The position numbers and the translations under genes are program-made. 64,000 bases of DNA from Pezicula radicicola (taxonomy: Eukaryota > Ascomycota > Leotiomycetes > Helotiales > Dermateaceae): contig PDUO01000024.1 in NCBI GenBank assembly GCA_003008705.1, positions 747,120 through 811,119 of the forward strand, in the 5' to 3' direction. Numbering within the stretch: position 1 is the stretch's first letter; every line of letters starts with the position of its first letter. A model generated the notes under the pieces. The model saw only the letters and a program-made list of their open reading frames with translations, was not told where the DNA came from and made no database searches. Shown here one piece after another: positions 53,107 to 64,000 of the stretch.

Positions 53107-55079
53107 TTACGCAGCAGCAGCAACAGCTGATGGACCCTGCTCAAGACCACCAGCAGTCTCGTCAACCTCGGCAATCTCACCACCAGCTTCTCTCTCAGCC
53201 CAATCACCCCACAAGCCTCTCTTGCCCCGTATCCTGATGGGTCCACCTAATGTACCCTCTTGTTGTTCGATCTTGACAGCATCCTTTGTGGCGAGAACTA
53301 GTACCTCAAAGAACATCTTCGTAGCATCGGCTCTGCTAGTCGTCGCTTCAGGAAGCAGATCCTGGAAGAGAACACTAGCTTGCCTACGTCTGTTGGGGCT
53401 ATTTGCCGCTTCGGCGCCAAATTGATCACGAAGGAGATGAACGGCATGCTTAGTGCCAAGGGAGATTGGCCCATTATCTGCTGGATGAACAAGAGGGGCC
53501 GTAGTCTCGTCGAAGTTTCCGGCAGGTGAGCTAGCTTCTTCCTCTTGTCCCTCTTCCTCGATTTGTTGATGAAAGCCCTCGTCGCCAGGCATCTCCATGA
53601 TTGTACCTTCCCCTGCGATGGCAGTTTCATCTCGCCCAAAGCCCCCATCATCAACTGGAAGCTCTTCCTGCTCTTCCTCTCCAAGATCAAGTCTAGGTGA
53701 TTTTCGAGAACCAATTTGTTCAACATCCATATCTGAAATTCCGCTGTCTCGCTTGCGCTTGAGATCAACTGTCCTGCGTACTGCATCCAACGAAAGCATG
53801 CCTCTGAGTTCTGGTGCCCATCCTGCACTGCGGGACTCGCCCATAATATTCGAGACAAAGCCACCGTTCTTTTGCATTTCCATCAGGGCGAGGAGTTCTG
53901 GGTCGCGAGGAAGGAAAGATAATGGTTGGAGGATTTTCTCGCGGTTTTGTTGCTGATCTTTGATAACATGGCTACTCAAAACTGTCTCATTGTCGACCTT
54001 CAGGACCTTACGAGCACGCTGTGCAGGGTGTCGGTGTATGGATTGCTCGGTTTCGTCCATTTGCTCGTAGACAGATGCATCAAAAGCACGTTGATGCTCC
54101 GCAATGATTGTCTCATCAACATCAGAGAGTGGTGACTCCGATATACGTTCACGTCCAAGAGGAATAGCGGGAAATTCGGAGGGAAGAGCAGAAACATCAG
54201 GCTGATCACCAATGTCAAACATACCAACATCACCATCATCATCCATCATGTGGATTCCGTCATCGTCGTTGCCAAAGTTGAGGTTCAGAGATGGCTCCTG
54301 AGCGGCGAATGGGTCAACCTCCTTGCTGGGAAGCTGAATGTCCATTTCACTTAGCAAGTCGTCTTCCACTTCCCGAGCTGCAGGTGCATCTCGACCAATT
54401 TCTACACTCTCGTCAGGTTTTTCAAGTGGCTCCATAATATCCAGTCCAAAATCAAGTCCCAAATCAAGATCATCCATAGGCTCCAATGCAAGTTCCTCCT
54501 CATCCAAAAAGTTTCGGTTTTCAATGCTATGCTGTAGGAATTGGCTCGCGTTCAAATCTTCTTGTAAGTTAATATCGCGGCTTCCGGCTCGATGTTTGCG
54601 GCTAACGTTCTCCTCATCAATCTGTGAGAAGAGGAATGACGCGTCAGGCATCGGGGGCATCTCAAGATTGTCTCCTTCAGTTAGAACATCCGGTAGCATG
54701 AGCGCGTCGCGTGACGGCATATGCAGAGCAGCGGGCATATCATTGTTACCGGTAAGTCGAAAAGCCTTGGGACGCGTTAGCAAAATGATTCTCCCGTGAG
54801 AACTATGTATCTTACCATCTTAATCTTCATAAGAGCCTCATTACAGTCGTCTAAAAGATACCGCGCTTTCCTGCTGTAGATTCGAACAACACCAAGAAGT
54901 AGTTGACCGCTTAGCCGCAGTGCCATTGGTGCTTGGTTCGGCGTAATGATAGCTTCTACGCTGTCCTTGACATTTGACTGAAGGATATGGGTCTTAGATA
55001 GCTTGCGCTCGAGGTTGGCAGACAGCCAGACTCTGGCCAAGGGGCCGGTCTTCTGAAGTAGGGTTTCCGAATAGAACAT
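53107..55079 (-). CDS. rad21: Mitotic cohesin subunit RAD21/MCD1/SCC1
   Basis: A 640-aa kleisin subunit of cohesin, holding sister chromatids together. Minus-strand exons are 55079..54816 and 54765..53107. The N-terminal SMC3-binding region [46 protein letters not shown] is near-invariant in the family. The middle is acidic and disordered, with candidate separase-type sites. The C-terminal winged helix ([19 protein letters not shown]) binds SMC1. An ACGCGT lies in intron 1 and ACGCGA-like words upstream; G1/S control is possible but weakly supported. The start at 55079 matches the invariant MFYSE. Confidence 0.95.
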
Positions 55080-56657
55080 TGTGCGTGTTATTGAACTGGT
55101 AGCAGTAGTAATAGATAGGAGCAAGTTGGTAGCTCAAAGCTGAGTGTCGAGTGTTGTTGTGAAATTGTATCGAGGTAGGTATGGGCGCGTTGGCTTTGTT
55201 ATGATGGCCTGTCGCGTCGAGAAAGCGAGTCCAGCGAGCAGGGTGCTCGGGGACGATGCGATATATCTTGTCGCAAAGCCGGAATCAACCAGCAGAGGAA
55301 GTGCTTTGATTGACAAAGCAAAGTTGGGCGTTGTTGCGTGTTTGCGACAGCAAGGTGGATGGGTAGCTGGCGAGGACGATGGACTTAAAATGGTGGGCTG
55401 GGGCCGGGAGCATGGATCGCTAAAAATCAACGGGCGGTTATGTAATCCTTGGTGATCACGTGGACCGTTCTGTTCTCGGCCATCCTTACACCAGTTATTC
55501 CGATTTGGTATGCTTAAAAAGATTGGAAGAGAAATATATAGGGGCTTGGTTGGAGTTGGAAGTTATTGAGGTGAATACAAGTGAGTTCTGTGTGAAAAGA
55601 AGTTTTACTCCACTTAGTCGCCGTATGAAGACACTACTCTATATGGAGAGAGCAGGCAAGGCACAACATAATAGAAAAGTTGGGTGGCAAGAAAGCGCGC
55701 TTTAGAGATTTATGAATTAAGTTTATCTCCAACGCCTTCCGATAAGATGTGGCTTATTTGGGCGTTGAGATTTTCGGATATTTGAAGTCAACCCGGAGGG
55801 CTTTATCAGGTGAACTTGTCGAGCCCACTGGTTGCAATAGGGCAGTTAATAGAGGGATACATGGAAATTGTGGCTTGAGGTCTGAAGAAATTTATGTATG
55901 AATAAATGGAAGTATTCGTGTTAATTGCCTTCTACTTCGTAAAAGATTTTGAATAGTTACCTTAGGTCTCTATTGAGATAGAGAACTCAGGAGATGGACC
56001 TCAAGTATCTTATTTGGCTTGAGTACCACGCTTGTTCTGAGTAACTCACTCGGTCTACGTAAACCATGTCGAAATAAAATAGCCATAATCAGAATTATCT
56101 TTTCCAAAGCAACTAGTACAGTAATCGAGAACATACCTAACTCACATCTAAAATAACAGAGGATCCGAACTGCGGGCGGGATTGAGTTAATCAAAACTCG
56201 CTTTCCCTTTCTGTACCACAATAGTACAAAGACGGACTCCTCTAATTACCTAAATTAAAAGCACAGCTTGAACGAAGACGAAAGCGAGCCAGCCGTAAGG
56301 GTCGTTCCTGGATATCCACGGGCGCCGATCCACTTAACCTTAGCCTTAAATCTGTCATTGACCAGGATTATGGAAGCACCCAGCCACGGCCATGCTCGAT
56401 GAAACTCGACTCCAGCGGCTTGGGATCGCGACGAACACGTACTCTCACAATTCTTTCGACTCGTGCCACCGTAACTGTAAATATTTGAACATCTGCCAAC
56501 TACCTACCGATCGCATACACCCTTAGACTCTTATATTCTCCAAAATTCCCAGCATCTTCTCCGCGCATGTCTCAGCTATAGGCCGAGCCGTCGACAGCAG
56601 CAATTGCTGCTCGTGCCACCGCGACTCAGCGAGCTGGGAGGAAGTAAGGAGATATAC
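55080..56657. other. Divergent promoter region between RAD21 and PMR1
   Basis: No gene is supported. A frame at 55460-55705 has no motif. At about 56018-56065 there is another GAGTAACTCACTCGG-type word of the dispersed family. Confidence 0.4.
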
Positions 56658-59600
56658 ATGGCGTGGTCATCGCGGATGGCAAGGTCTTCGAGTCCTGCGG
56701 CGCCTTTGCTGCCAATGGATAATTTGACGCCCTTTCCAAGATCGCCTTCTGCAGCCTCGGAACAGCCGCCTAGACGACTCTCGAGAGACAGAGAAAGGTC
56801 GAGAACTAGACATGTTAGAACTCCATCATCCGTTTCCAAGGTAGAATAGGAGGTAGTGGCTTTTTTGCAGTGAAGCTAACGTTAAGCAGACAATAGCTGA
56901 CGAATTCTCGAATCTTTCTCCCACCGAAACTGCCGAGCGACTGAAGACGTCCCTCTTCACTGGTCTTTCTCCTAGCGAAGCCATTAGCAGATTACATGAC
57001 CATGGTCCCAATGAGCTGCCACACGATCCTCCAGAGCCGATATGGCTGCGATTCTTGAAGCAGTTCAAGGAGCCGTTGATTATTCTTCTCCTATGTTCTG
57101 CGCTTGCTTCTGTGGTAATCGGGAACAAGGACGATGCTCTTAGCATCACAGTCGCGGTTACAATTGTGGTTTTAGTCGGATTCATCCAGGAATACAGATC
57201 GGAAAAGTCCATTGAAGCTCTTAATCATCTTGTTCCAAATCATGCGCATCTAATTAGAGGAGGATCGAGGAATCTCACAAGCCAGCGGAATACACCAAAG
57301 ACACCTACATGGCCCCCAAACGGGGCAGGAGAGGCAATCGAACAACAAGATTCAACAGCGCTTTCACTCGATGCAGCAGAGAGTGCCTCGAGTAAGGTTA
57401 TGGCATCTCAGTTAGTACCAGGAGATCTTGTCATTTTCACCACTGGAGATCGCATACCTGCCGATATACGGGTCACCAAAGCTTCAGATCTGACAATTGA
57501 TGAATCAAATCTGACTGGAGAGAATGAGCCCGTAAGGATTACTGCTGACGCGAAGGCCACAAACCCATATCCTCTATCTGGACGATCTGTAAGCACTCTG
57601 GAGCCACCCCCATCTCCAAATTATGCATCCGCTGGAAGTGGTACGGTTGGTGCGGATACCCAATTAAATAGCACAACAAACATTGCATTTATGGGAACTC
57701 TTGTGCGCTCTGGACATGGCCAGGGAATCGTTTACGCCACTGGCGGTAAAACTCATTTCGGTACAATAGCTGCCAGTGTATCAGAAACAGAGAGTCCCAG
57801 AACTCCGTTGCAACTTTCAATGGATAAGCTAGGTTCCCAACTCAGCTGGGCTTCTTTTGGGATCATCGGAGTGATCTCAATAGTTGGCTGGTTTCAGGGG
57901 AAGGCAATTTTGGATATCTTTACCATTTCTATATCTCTCGCAGTCGCTGCAATTCCGGAAGGCCTCCCAATTATTGTAACCGTCACTCTTGCTCTCGGTG
58001 TCCATCGAATGGCAAGTTTAAACGCAATAGTCCGGAAAATGCCAAGTGTAGAAACCCTAGGGTCTGTGAACGTGGTATGCAGTGACAAAACTGGAACATT
58101 GACCATGAACCACATGACGACTACGAAGATGTGGTATTTTGAAGCTGAAACACCAGTAGAAATTGATTCGGATGATGATATCTCAGAATCCAAGCCAAAT
58201 TCTGTTACACAGCGGATTCTGCGCATTGGCAACATAGCTAATAACGGTCGTCTCAATCGGTTACATGCACCGTCACCTTCTTCAAGAGCGGTACTGGCTT
58301 CTACCGAAGATGAAAACAATTCTCCCCCAGGACACCTACGGAGTAGATGGGTTGGACAGCCTACAGATGTTGCCATGCTTGATTTGCTGGACAGATTCAA
58401 GGAGCATGATGTCCGCGACCGACTCGGGCATCGACTTGGAGAAACGCCCTTCAGTTCCGAGAGGAAGTGGATGGGCGTTACCATTGGTGGCGAACACAGC
58501 AAAGAGGGAAGCAGTAGGACTGACAGTATTAAGGAAATCGCATATATTAAGGGTGCTGTGGATCGAATTCTGGACAGATGTGATACGTACCTTACCCCGG
58601 ATGGTCGCGAGGTCGTTCTGGACGCATCAAAGAGAAAGGAAGCATTAGCCGCTGCGGAAAAGCTTGCCGTGGAGGGTCTCCGAGTACTTGGATTTGCTAG
58701 TGGACCAGTTGCCAAACATGCCAAGTCCATCAATTTAGCACCGAGTAGAAGCAGCACACCTACTTCTGCCAGGCCACCATCTGAGCCACCGGTGTCACAC
58801 AGTGAAGACGTTTACAAAGGTCTTACTTTCGCCGGCCTTGTTGGAATGAGTGATCCACCAAGACCCGGAGTACAACGTTCTATTAGAAAACTTATGCGTG
58901 GTGGAGTCAAAGTCATCATGATCACCGGGGACGCAGAAACTACTGCCGTTGCCATCGGACGAAAACTTGGTATGACTATTGCAGCACCTCGAGAGCATAC
59001 TCAGAGTTCCGTCATGGTAAAGCCAGTATTGAGCGGCCATGAGATTGATGATATGTCTGACGAGGAACTCGAGGCGGCAATCGGGAGCACTTCGATTTTT
59101 GCACGAACGAGCCCAGATCACAAGATGAGGATTGTCACAGCATTGCAAGCACGTGGAGATATTGTTGCCATGACTGGAGACGGTGTTAATGATGCGCCTG
59201 CTCTCAAGAAGGCGGATATTGGAATTTCTATGGGCTTGCAAGGCACCGATGTGGCCAAAGAAGCTGCAGACATGATTTTGACCGACGATGATTTCTCTAC
59301 TATCTTGCGTGCCATCGAAGAGGGGAAGGGTATTTTCAACAACATTCAAAACTTTCTTACGTTTCAACTCAGTACAAGTGCCGCAGCACTCAGTTTGGTC
59401 TTCCTCTGCACGTGTTTTGGGTACAACAATCCCCTAAACGCGATGCAGATTCTCTGGATCAGTGAGTCCATCTCCCTCGTGTAAATATTCCCAGTGGCTA
59501 ACAATGGAGTAGATATTATTATGGACGGCCCACCTGCACAATCCCTGGGAGTTGAGCCGGTAGACCCTGATGTCATGACACGCCCTCCCCGAAAGCGTAA

Positions 59601-60054
59601 TGCCCCAGTCTTAACAATGCCTCTGATTCGACGAGTTCTTACCAACGCTACTATAATCACGCTTGGTACCATGCTTGTCTACAGCCATGAGATGCTTTCC
59701 GATGGTAAAATCACCAGACGGGACACAACGATGACCTTCACCTGCTTCGTCCTCTTCGACATGTTCAACGCCCTGAACTGCCGTTCTGAATCCAAATCTG
59801 TGCTTCGTGGTGAGGTGGGCTTATTTTCAAACACACTGTTTAATTGGTCTGTGGCACTGAGTTTAACTGGACAAGCTCTCGTCATTTTCATGCCGGGGCT
59901 ACAAGAAGTTTTCCAAACGGAAGCAATTGGATTTTTGGATTTGGTGGCCTTGATATGTTTGACTAGTACTGTCTTCTGGGCAGACGAAGGACGGAAATGG
60001 TTGCAGTATAGCAACAAAAAGAAGATGGGGACTGGCTATAGCCAGCTTGTATAA
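56658..60054 (+). CDS. pmr1: Golgi P-type Ca2+/Mn2+-transporting ATPase (PMR1/SPCA type)
   Basis: A 1098-aa P2A ATPase with exons 56658..56840, 56890..59461 and 59513..60054. It pumps Ca2+ and Mn2+ into the Golgi. Phosphorylation motif [10 protein letters not shown] has Asp460, PEGLP is at about 417-421 and LTGENEPV at about 267-274. [14 protein letters not shown] (P domain) and [20 protein letters not shown] (hinge) are also intact. [18 protein letters not shown] crosses intron 2 and restores the PMR1-type M6 region. The N-terminal 60 residues are Ser/Arg-rich and disordered. The ATG at 56658 was chosen because it opens the frame that splices into the conserved region; a later ATG is possible. 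Confidence 0.94.
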
Positions 60055-60868
60055 GGTAGTGGGTATCTATCTATCGGGTGCGGGCTCTATAGACAAAGAC
60101 AGACAGTGGATAAAATCTGTAGCGTATTTATTGTATAAATGTTTGAACAAATAGAAGTTGATAAAACCTCATTCAGTGTCTAAGTAGTTATTGGATACCG
60201 ACAGCCTTGAGCAAGGCTACGAACTGGGGGGTTTTGCCAAATGATACGATGATCTACGTTCTAAGGTAAACTAAATCAACGCTTCCGTATGTAAGGGGTA
60301 AGCCAAAATCTAACTGTGGCAGAAACCATGGGGAACATCACATGATTGCCGCCAAGCTCGCTAGCGAGCTTCCTGTATATAAAAACCACGCTTCACTTCG
60401 TTCCTTTTAGTCTTTGTCCTTCTTCTTTAGACAACCTTGAATCAAGCACCACACTTGTTTTCATATGCTCTATTGCCCGAACCAAGCGTGACACTAACTT
60501 AATCAAAAAGCAAAGTACACGCTTCTGGAGCATAGTATGTCTCTATAATGAGTGGAGGTTGCCAACCACAGGTCACGTTATTTAGCCGCGTCGGCAAGGC
60601 TGAGAATACAATTTTTGACATCACAAAAAGTCGAGTCATCCTTCACACACTCTCCTCGTCCTACACTGATACTTCACCAATGTATTCACGCTCCCAATAA
60701 ATAGTATCTATCGAAGCAGAAGCATGTCCAACACGGTTCAGATATCTCTGATACGTCATTTTCAACGCCGAAGTCGCAGGATACGCAGGTGAAAAAGCTA
60801 CCTTCCTCGAACTGGCTTCTCTTTTTCGACCCTTCTGTAGAGCAATTACTCCTCTCACAAACACCTTC
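60055..60868. other. Intergenic region between PMR1 and SUA5
   Basis: No gene is supported. A TATATAAA string at about 60375-60382 lies nearly 500 nt before the SUA5 ATG, so its role is unclear. Confidence 0.4.
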
Positions 60869-62233
60869 ATGAAAGGATTTGGCATTGAAGCAACCATGGC
60901 TTCCAACGGCATTAACGGTGCTGTGGAGGCGCTAAAGACCAGAGTTCTTCCTGTCAAAAGCTCTATCTCCGAACTTGGCCAATTCTCCGATTCTTCAACG
61001 CTCTCGCAGTGGGTTCTCCCTACGCCAGTCCCGCCGGCGCTGGAAGAAGCAGCAAGGCATATCCGTACGACTGCTATTCCTGTGGCATTCCCTACCGAAA
61101 CCGTCTATGGTCTTGGCGCAGACGCGACACGCAGCGATGCTGTCAAGGGAATATACGCAGCGAAGGGCAGGCCATCTGATAATCCACTTATCATTCATGT
61201 TTCGGATTTGACTATGCTTCGGTCTCTCATCTCCCCAGGATTATCTCCAGAGGAATTGAAGGATGAAAAGAAGGATCCAATTCCGAAAATTTATCATACG
61301 CTGATAAAGAAGTTTTGGCCTGGTCCACTTACCATCTTGCTGCCTAATCCTGAGAATAGCAAGTTGGCGCCTGAGGTTACAGCAGGATTGAAGACATTTG
61401 GAGCTCGCATGCCGAAAACACCACTCGCGTTGTCGCTCATTTCTCTCGCTGGTGTGCCGATCGCTGCCCCATCTGCAAATGCTTCCACTAAGCCCTCGCC
61501 TACCACCGCCGAGCATGTTCTACATGATTTGAATGGCCGGATTGAGATTATTCTGGATGGTGGACCTTGTGCTGTTGGCGTGGAGAGTACAGTCGTTGAT
61601 GGTCTTTGCAGCCCTCCCGTCGTATTGAGACCTGGCGGTGTTAGCTTGGACGACATTCGAGCCTGTAAGGGCTGGGAAGGTTGTGTCAAAGCTTACAAAG
61701 ATGCGAGCGAGGTGGGAGCTAACGGGATTGCACCAAGGGCGCCAGGGATGAAGTATAAGCATTATAGTCCAAAGGCCAAAGTCATGTTATTCGAGGCGAG
61801 TTGTCCTGACATGCTCATGCAGATGGAGGTTCTACAGGAGATGGAAGCCATTATGGCAGTCGCTGGTCAGTCACTTGGTAAGAACAAGGAGAACAAAACT
61901 GGCGAGCATAAAGTTGGAATCATCCGCACCAAGCGATCGTGTGACTTTGATCGTCTGTTAAGTGTCGAGAATCGCTCAGTGGCTTCTTCTCCAACCGGGT
62001 ACCCAGTACAAGAAGGGAACTTCAGTCAAGGCCCAGTTATCAAGGGCAAGACGTTCCAGATCTCTCTGGGGGAGGACACGAAGGTCATTGCTCATGGTCT
62101 CTTCTCAGCACTAAGGGATTTTGATCAGAGAAATGTGGACGTCATCTTTGTGGAGGGCATTAGTGACGAAGGAGATATTGCGGCGGCGGTTATGAACCGC
62201 TTGAGGAAGGCTGCTAGTGTCATTCACCGTTAG
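60869..62233 (+). CDS. sua5: Threonylcarbamoyl-AMP synthase SUA5
   Basis: A 454-aa intronless enzyme that makes threonylcarbamoyl-AMP for the t6A37 modification of ANN-decoding tRNAs. The YrdC domain has FPTETVYGLGADATR, KGRPSDNPLIIHV, WPGPLTILLP and PIAAPSANASTKPSPT. The C-terminal Sua5 domain begins GVESTVVDGLCSPPVVLRPGG and continues PRAPGMKYKHYSPKAKV. The N-terminus is long and rich in Ala/Ser/Lys, compatible with mitochondrial targeting; the second ATG (60896, in context ACCATGG) might give a cytosolic form. Dual localisation is inference from yeast. The frame has no intron. Confidence 0.94.
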   Translation: MKGFGIEATMASNGINGAVEALKTRVLPVKSSISELGQFSDSSTLSQWVLPTPVPPALEEAARHIRTTAIPVAFPTETVYGLGADATRSDAVKGIYAAKGRPSDNPLIIHVSDLTMLRSLISPGLSPEELKDEKKDPIPKIYHTLIKKFWPGPLTILLPNPENSKLAPEVTAGLKTFGARMPKTPLALSLISLAGVPIAAPSANASTKPSPTTAEHVLHDLNGRIEIILDGGPCAVGVESTVVDGLCSPPVVLRPGGVSLDDIRACKGWEGCVKAYKDASEVGANGIAPRAPGMKYKHYSPKAKVMLFEASCPDMLMQMEVLQEMEAIMAVAGQSLGKNKENKTGEHKVGIIRTKRSCDFDRLLSVENRSVASSPTGYPVQEGNFSQGPVIKGKTFQISLGEDTKVIAHGLFSALRDFDQRNVDVIFVEGISDEGDIAAAVMNRLRKAASVIHR

Positions 62234-62564
62234 ATATCTAGAGAATAGACGCGCCCAATTATCTTTTGCAGACCAATGCTTCAAATTACCGACTTTGTTG
62301 CGTCACTAGCACTCTTCTGCGAGGTACTCAGACTGTCTTTGGTGGCTTTTGCATGTCTTTCGTGTTGCATTTAGCAAGATATATCCCCATTGGATGGATC
62401 TACCTCAAAATTCAATCCACAGTCGCAACCCATAATGGCTCCATAACTCCAAAATTCTTGCTTGCCTTCTTTCGAATGACCAATGATTTTACCCTCACTC
62501 GCATTTGCCCATCGACATCAACATCAACCTCAAACCAAACCAAATCTGAGCACAACTTCCCAAC
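62234..62564. other. Convergent 3' gap between SUA5 and coatomer zeta
   Basis: Short and without a gene. C/A-rich towards 62560, the 3' UTR side of the minus-strand gene. Confidence 0.35.
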
Positions 62565-63477
62565 TCACAATCCCTGCCTCAACCAATCCCCTAATTTAGC
62601 CTTTCCAAACTGCGCCAAATTGTTCATTCCCTGCTCACTCAAATCAATTCCCTTGAGTTGCGCTACATCTTGAGTTGGAGCACGACTGCATCTCTGTGCG
62701 ATGATCGTGGGATCCGTTTCGAGAATGATACCATCGTCTACGATCTCGTCGATTGCTAGGGAGAGGAGATCGTAGTTTTCGATTATTGTGCGTTTGTCTA
62801 CTGATTGTCTGTTTGTTTCCAATACGTCAATATATATCCATTCAACTCCAAGTTTTAAACTTTGTTGAGCTGTAGTGGAGGATATTTGGGACCGCGGGGA
62901 GAGTATAGAGTAGAGGGCAGATGGACTAGAGGCGAAGGAATGGAAAATATACTTAAACAACAAATGCAATGAATCCCTCAAAGCAAGAATCACATTATAC
63001 AACATAATCTCATTCTCATCCACAGATCCAACCACGTACATCATAACATCGCTCTCAGACTTGTAAAGCACGATCCGGTTATCGTAGAGGATTATATCGG
63101 CTGTTTGCTTGGCTGTTTTCTCGAGGAGTCCCTTTTCGAAGGAGAGTTGGGATTTTTTGTCGTGGTAGGGGTTTGGTAGTGCTGGTGGAGAAAACGGGTT
63201 AGTATGAATGAATGGATTTGAGCGTGTGGACTTGGGGGAAAGAGATATGATACGCGCTGGAGATGGAATTGCAGGACGATTCTGGGAAGGGCGCAATATG
63301 AGGTTATAGAGGTAGTGAGGCTGGGGTAGAAAGAGAGCAATACATACTTGGAGAGTGAGCACCACCTGTTGTCTGGTGGTGGGGCGCATTGTAGTATTTC
63401 GCAAAGACGCGCGATCCATCATCCGTACTCAGGATTATAATTGCGTTCACGGAGAACAAGGACATATTTGGCGCCAT
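62565..63477 (-). CDS. Coatomer subunit zeta (COPI)
   Basis: A 200-aa COPI coat subunit with minus-strand exons 63477..63348, 63181..62953 and 62808..62565. It is a small longin-type adaptor-sigma-like subunit: MAPNMSLFSVNAIIILSTDD, then VFAKYYNAP, FEKGLLEKTAKQTADIILYD, NEIMLYNVILALRDSLHLL, SVDKRTIIENYDLLSLAIDE and a C-terminal GIILETDP. The intron 62809..62952 is 144 nt, a multiple of three, and contains no stop in frame, so simple ORF prediction would read through it. The spliced form matches the family length of about 200 aa, so the spliced model is preferred. Confidence 0.88.
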
Positions 63478-64000
63478 GATTGCGATTTTGTTTTGGGGGG
63501 AGAATTGGCGTAATGGAGGGAGTTTGGAGTGGGTATGGAGAGAGGGAGCTTAGAGCTTGTCGTTCAGAGTTGCCAGTTTGAGTGTGTTGAACTGTGGTCA
63601 CTTTCTGGAGACGGAAAATAGTCTTCCCGGGTTCCGAGGCTAGGCGGGAGTTGCTTCTTTTTGTCCAGACTTCCACTTCACTGAACTCCAAACTTCACAA
63701 AACAATTCTGGTTGTGCTTATTTTTGGCAACCTCTTTCCCTGTCACACGATCATCTGGAAGCACAAAAATAATATGCCACCAGGTAGTGCCAAGCATGAT
63801 ATCCAGCTATCGCCGATGGGCCTTATCGCAGATGCTCGTAAGTCTTATCGGCGATAGGTATATATATGTTGTTTTCGGCGATGTAAGCTGGGTGCGTCAT
63901 GCATGTACAGTAGTCAGCTTCAAACTTAGTTCATACTTGAAATCGCAATAAGCTCACTATCCTAATATCGCCGATATATATTGGAATTTCGGTGTTATTA
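63478..64000. other. Right-edge region with a TATCGCCGAT hairpin
   Basis: No gene is supported. TATCGCCGAT at 63808-63817 and its inverse ATCGGCGATA at 63847-63856 can form a 10-bp hairpin. Another TATCGCCGAT occurs at 63966-63975 and a related TTCGGCGATG at 63873-63882. This could be a repeat end cut by the window edge. Confidence 0.4.

Noticed and set aside
60661..60957. 98-aa minus-strand frame near SUA5
   Set aside because: It overlaps the SUA5 start on the opposite strand and has no family features.
62565..63422. 285-aa continuous frame over coatomer zeta
   Set aside because: It reads through a clear intron and starts downstream of the conserved N-terminus. The three-exon model fits the family length and motifs.
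1..64000. CRISPR arrays, rRNA genes or bacterial-type operons
   Set aside because: No regularly spaced repeats, rRNA signatures or bacterial operon layout were seen. Apart from NrdD-NrdG the window is typical fungal nuclear DNA.

Overview
The window looks like nuclear DNA of a filamentous ascomycete (Pezizomycotina; Leotiomycetes is my guess, low confidence). Genes have short GT..AG introns (about 50-150 nt) with CTAAC/CTAAT branch sites. The conserved genes are eukaryotic housekeeping genes: MCM4, RAD21/MCD1 cohesin, COG4, coatomer zeta, a PMR1-type Ca/Mn ATPase, SUA5, PEX11 and VTC4. HET-domain, DUF1593 and DAL5-type MFS genes are typical of moulds.

Layout. 0-5.5 kb: dienelactone hydrolase, a tRNA-Ser(UGA) gene, a type-B carboxylesterase and a small SAP-like protein. 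5.5-10 kb: an isolated, intronless, GC-rich gene for an anaerobic (class III) ribonucleotide reductase fused to its radical-SAM activase. 10.7-15.3 kb: iron-containing ADH (maleylacetate-reductase-like) and a ten-exon MFS transporter. 17-24 kb: MCM4 and VTC4. 24.7-33.5 kb: a Thr-rich hypothetical, then a gene-poor AT-rich block with a broken glycosyltransferase gene, a 349-bp MITE and a decayed Tc1/mariner element. 33.6-41 kb: secreted DUF1593/Sde182 protein, HSL-type hydrolase and a membrane-anchored HET protein. 41.6-48.7 kb: PEX11, an unknown membrane protein, a RING/NFX1-like membrane protein and two small hypotheticals. 50-63.5 kb: COG4, RAD21, PMR1, SUA5 and coatomer zeta.

Most interesting items. 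(1) The NrdD-NrdG fusion at 7447-10026 has a bacterial-type sequence but sits in fungal chromosomal context. It has two tandem ACGCGT (MluI cell-cycle) boxes in its upstream region and carries the same 3' G-rich skew as its neighbours, so it looks like an old, domesticated horizontal acquisition that could make dNTPs without oxygen. (2) The tRNA-Ser(UGA) gene at 2132-2284 carries the normal 37/38 intron plus a 58-nt insertion in the variable-arm/T-stem junction with GTATGT..CTAAT..TAG signals. Removing it exactly restores a canonical tRNA, which suggests a spliceosomal-type intron inside a Pol III gene. (3) Many genes, whatever their strand, switch from C-rich to G-rich on the coding strand between their 5' and 3' parts.

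Exon boundaries were deduced by eye from splice signals, reading frame and family conservation. No database search was possible.
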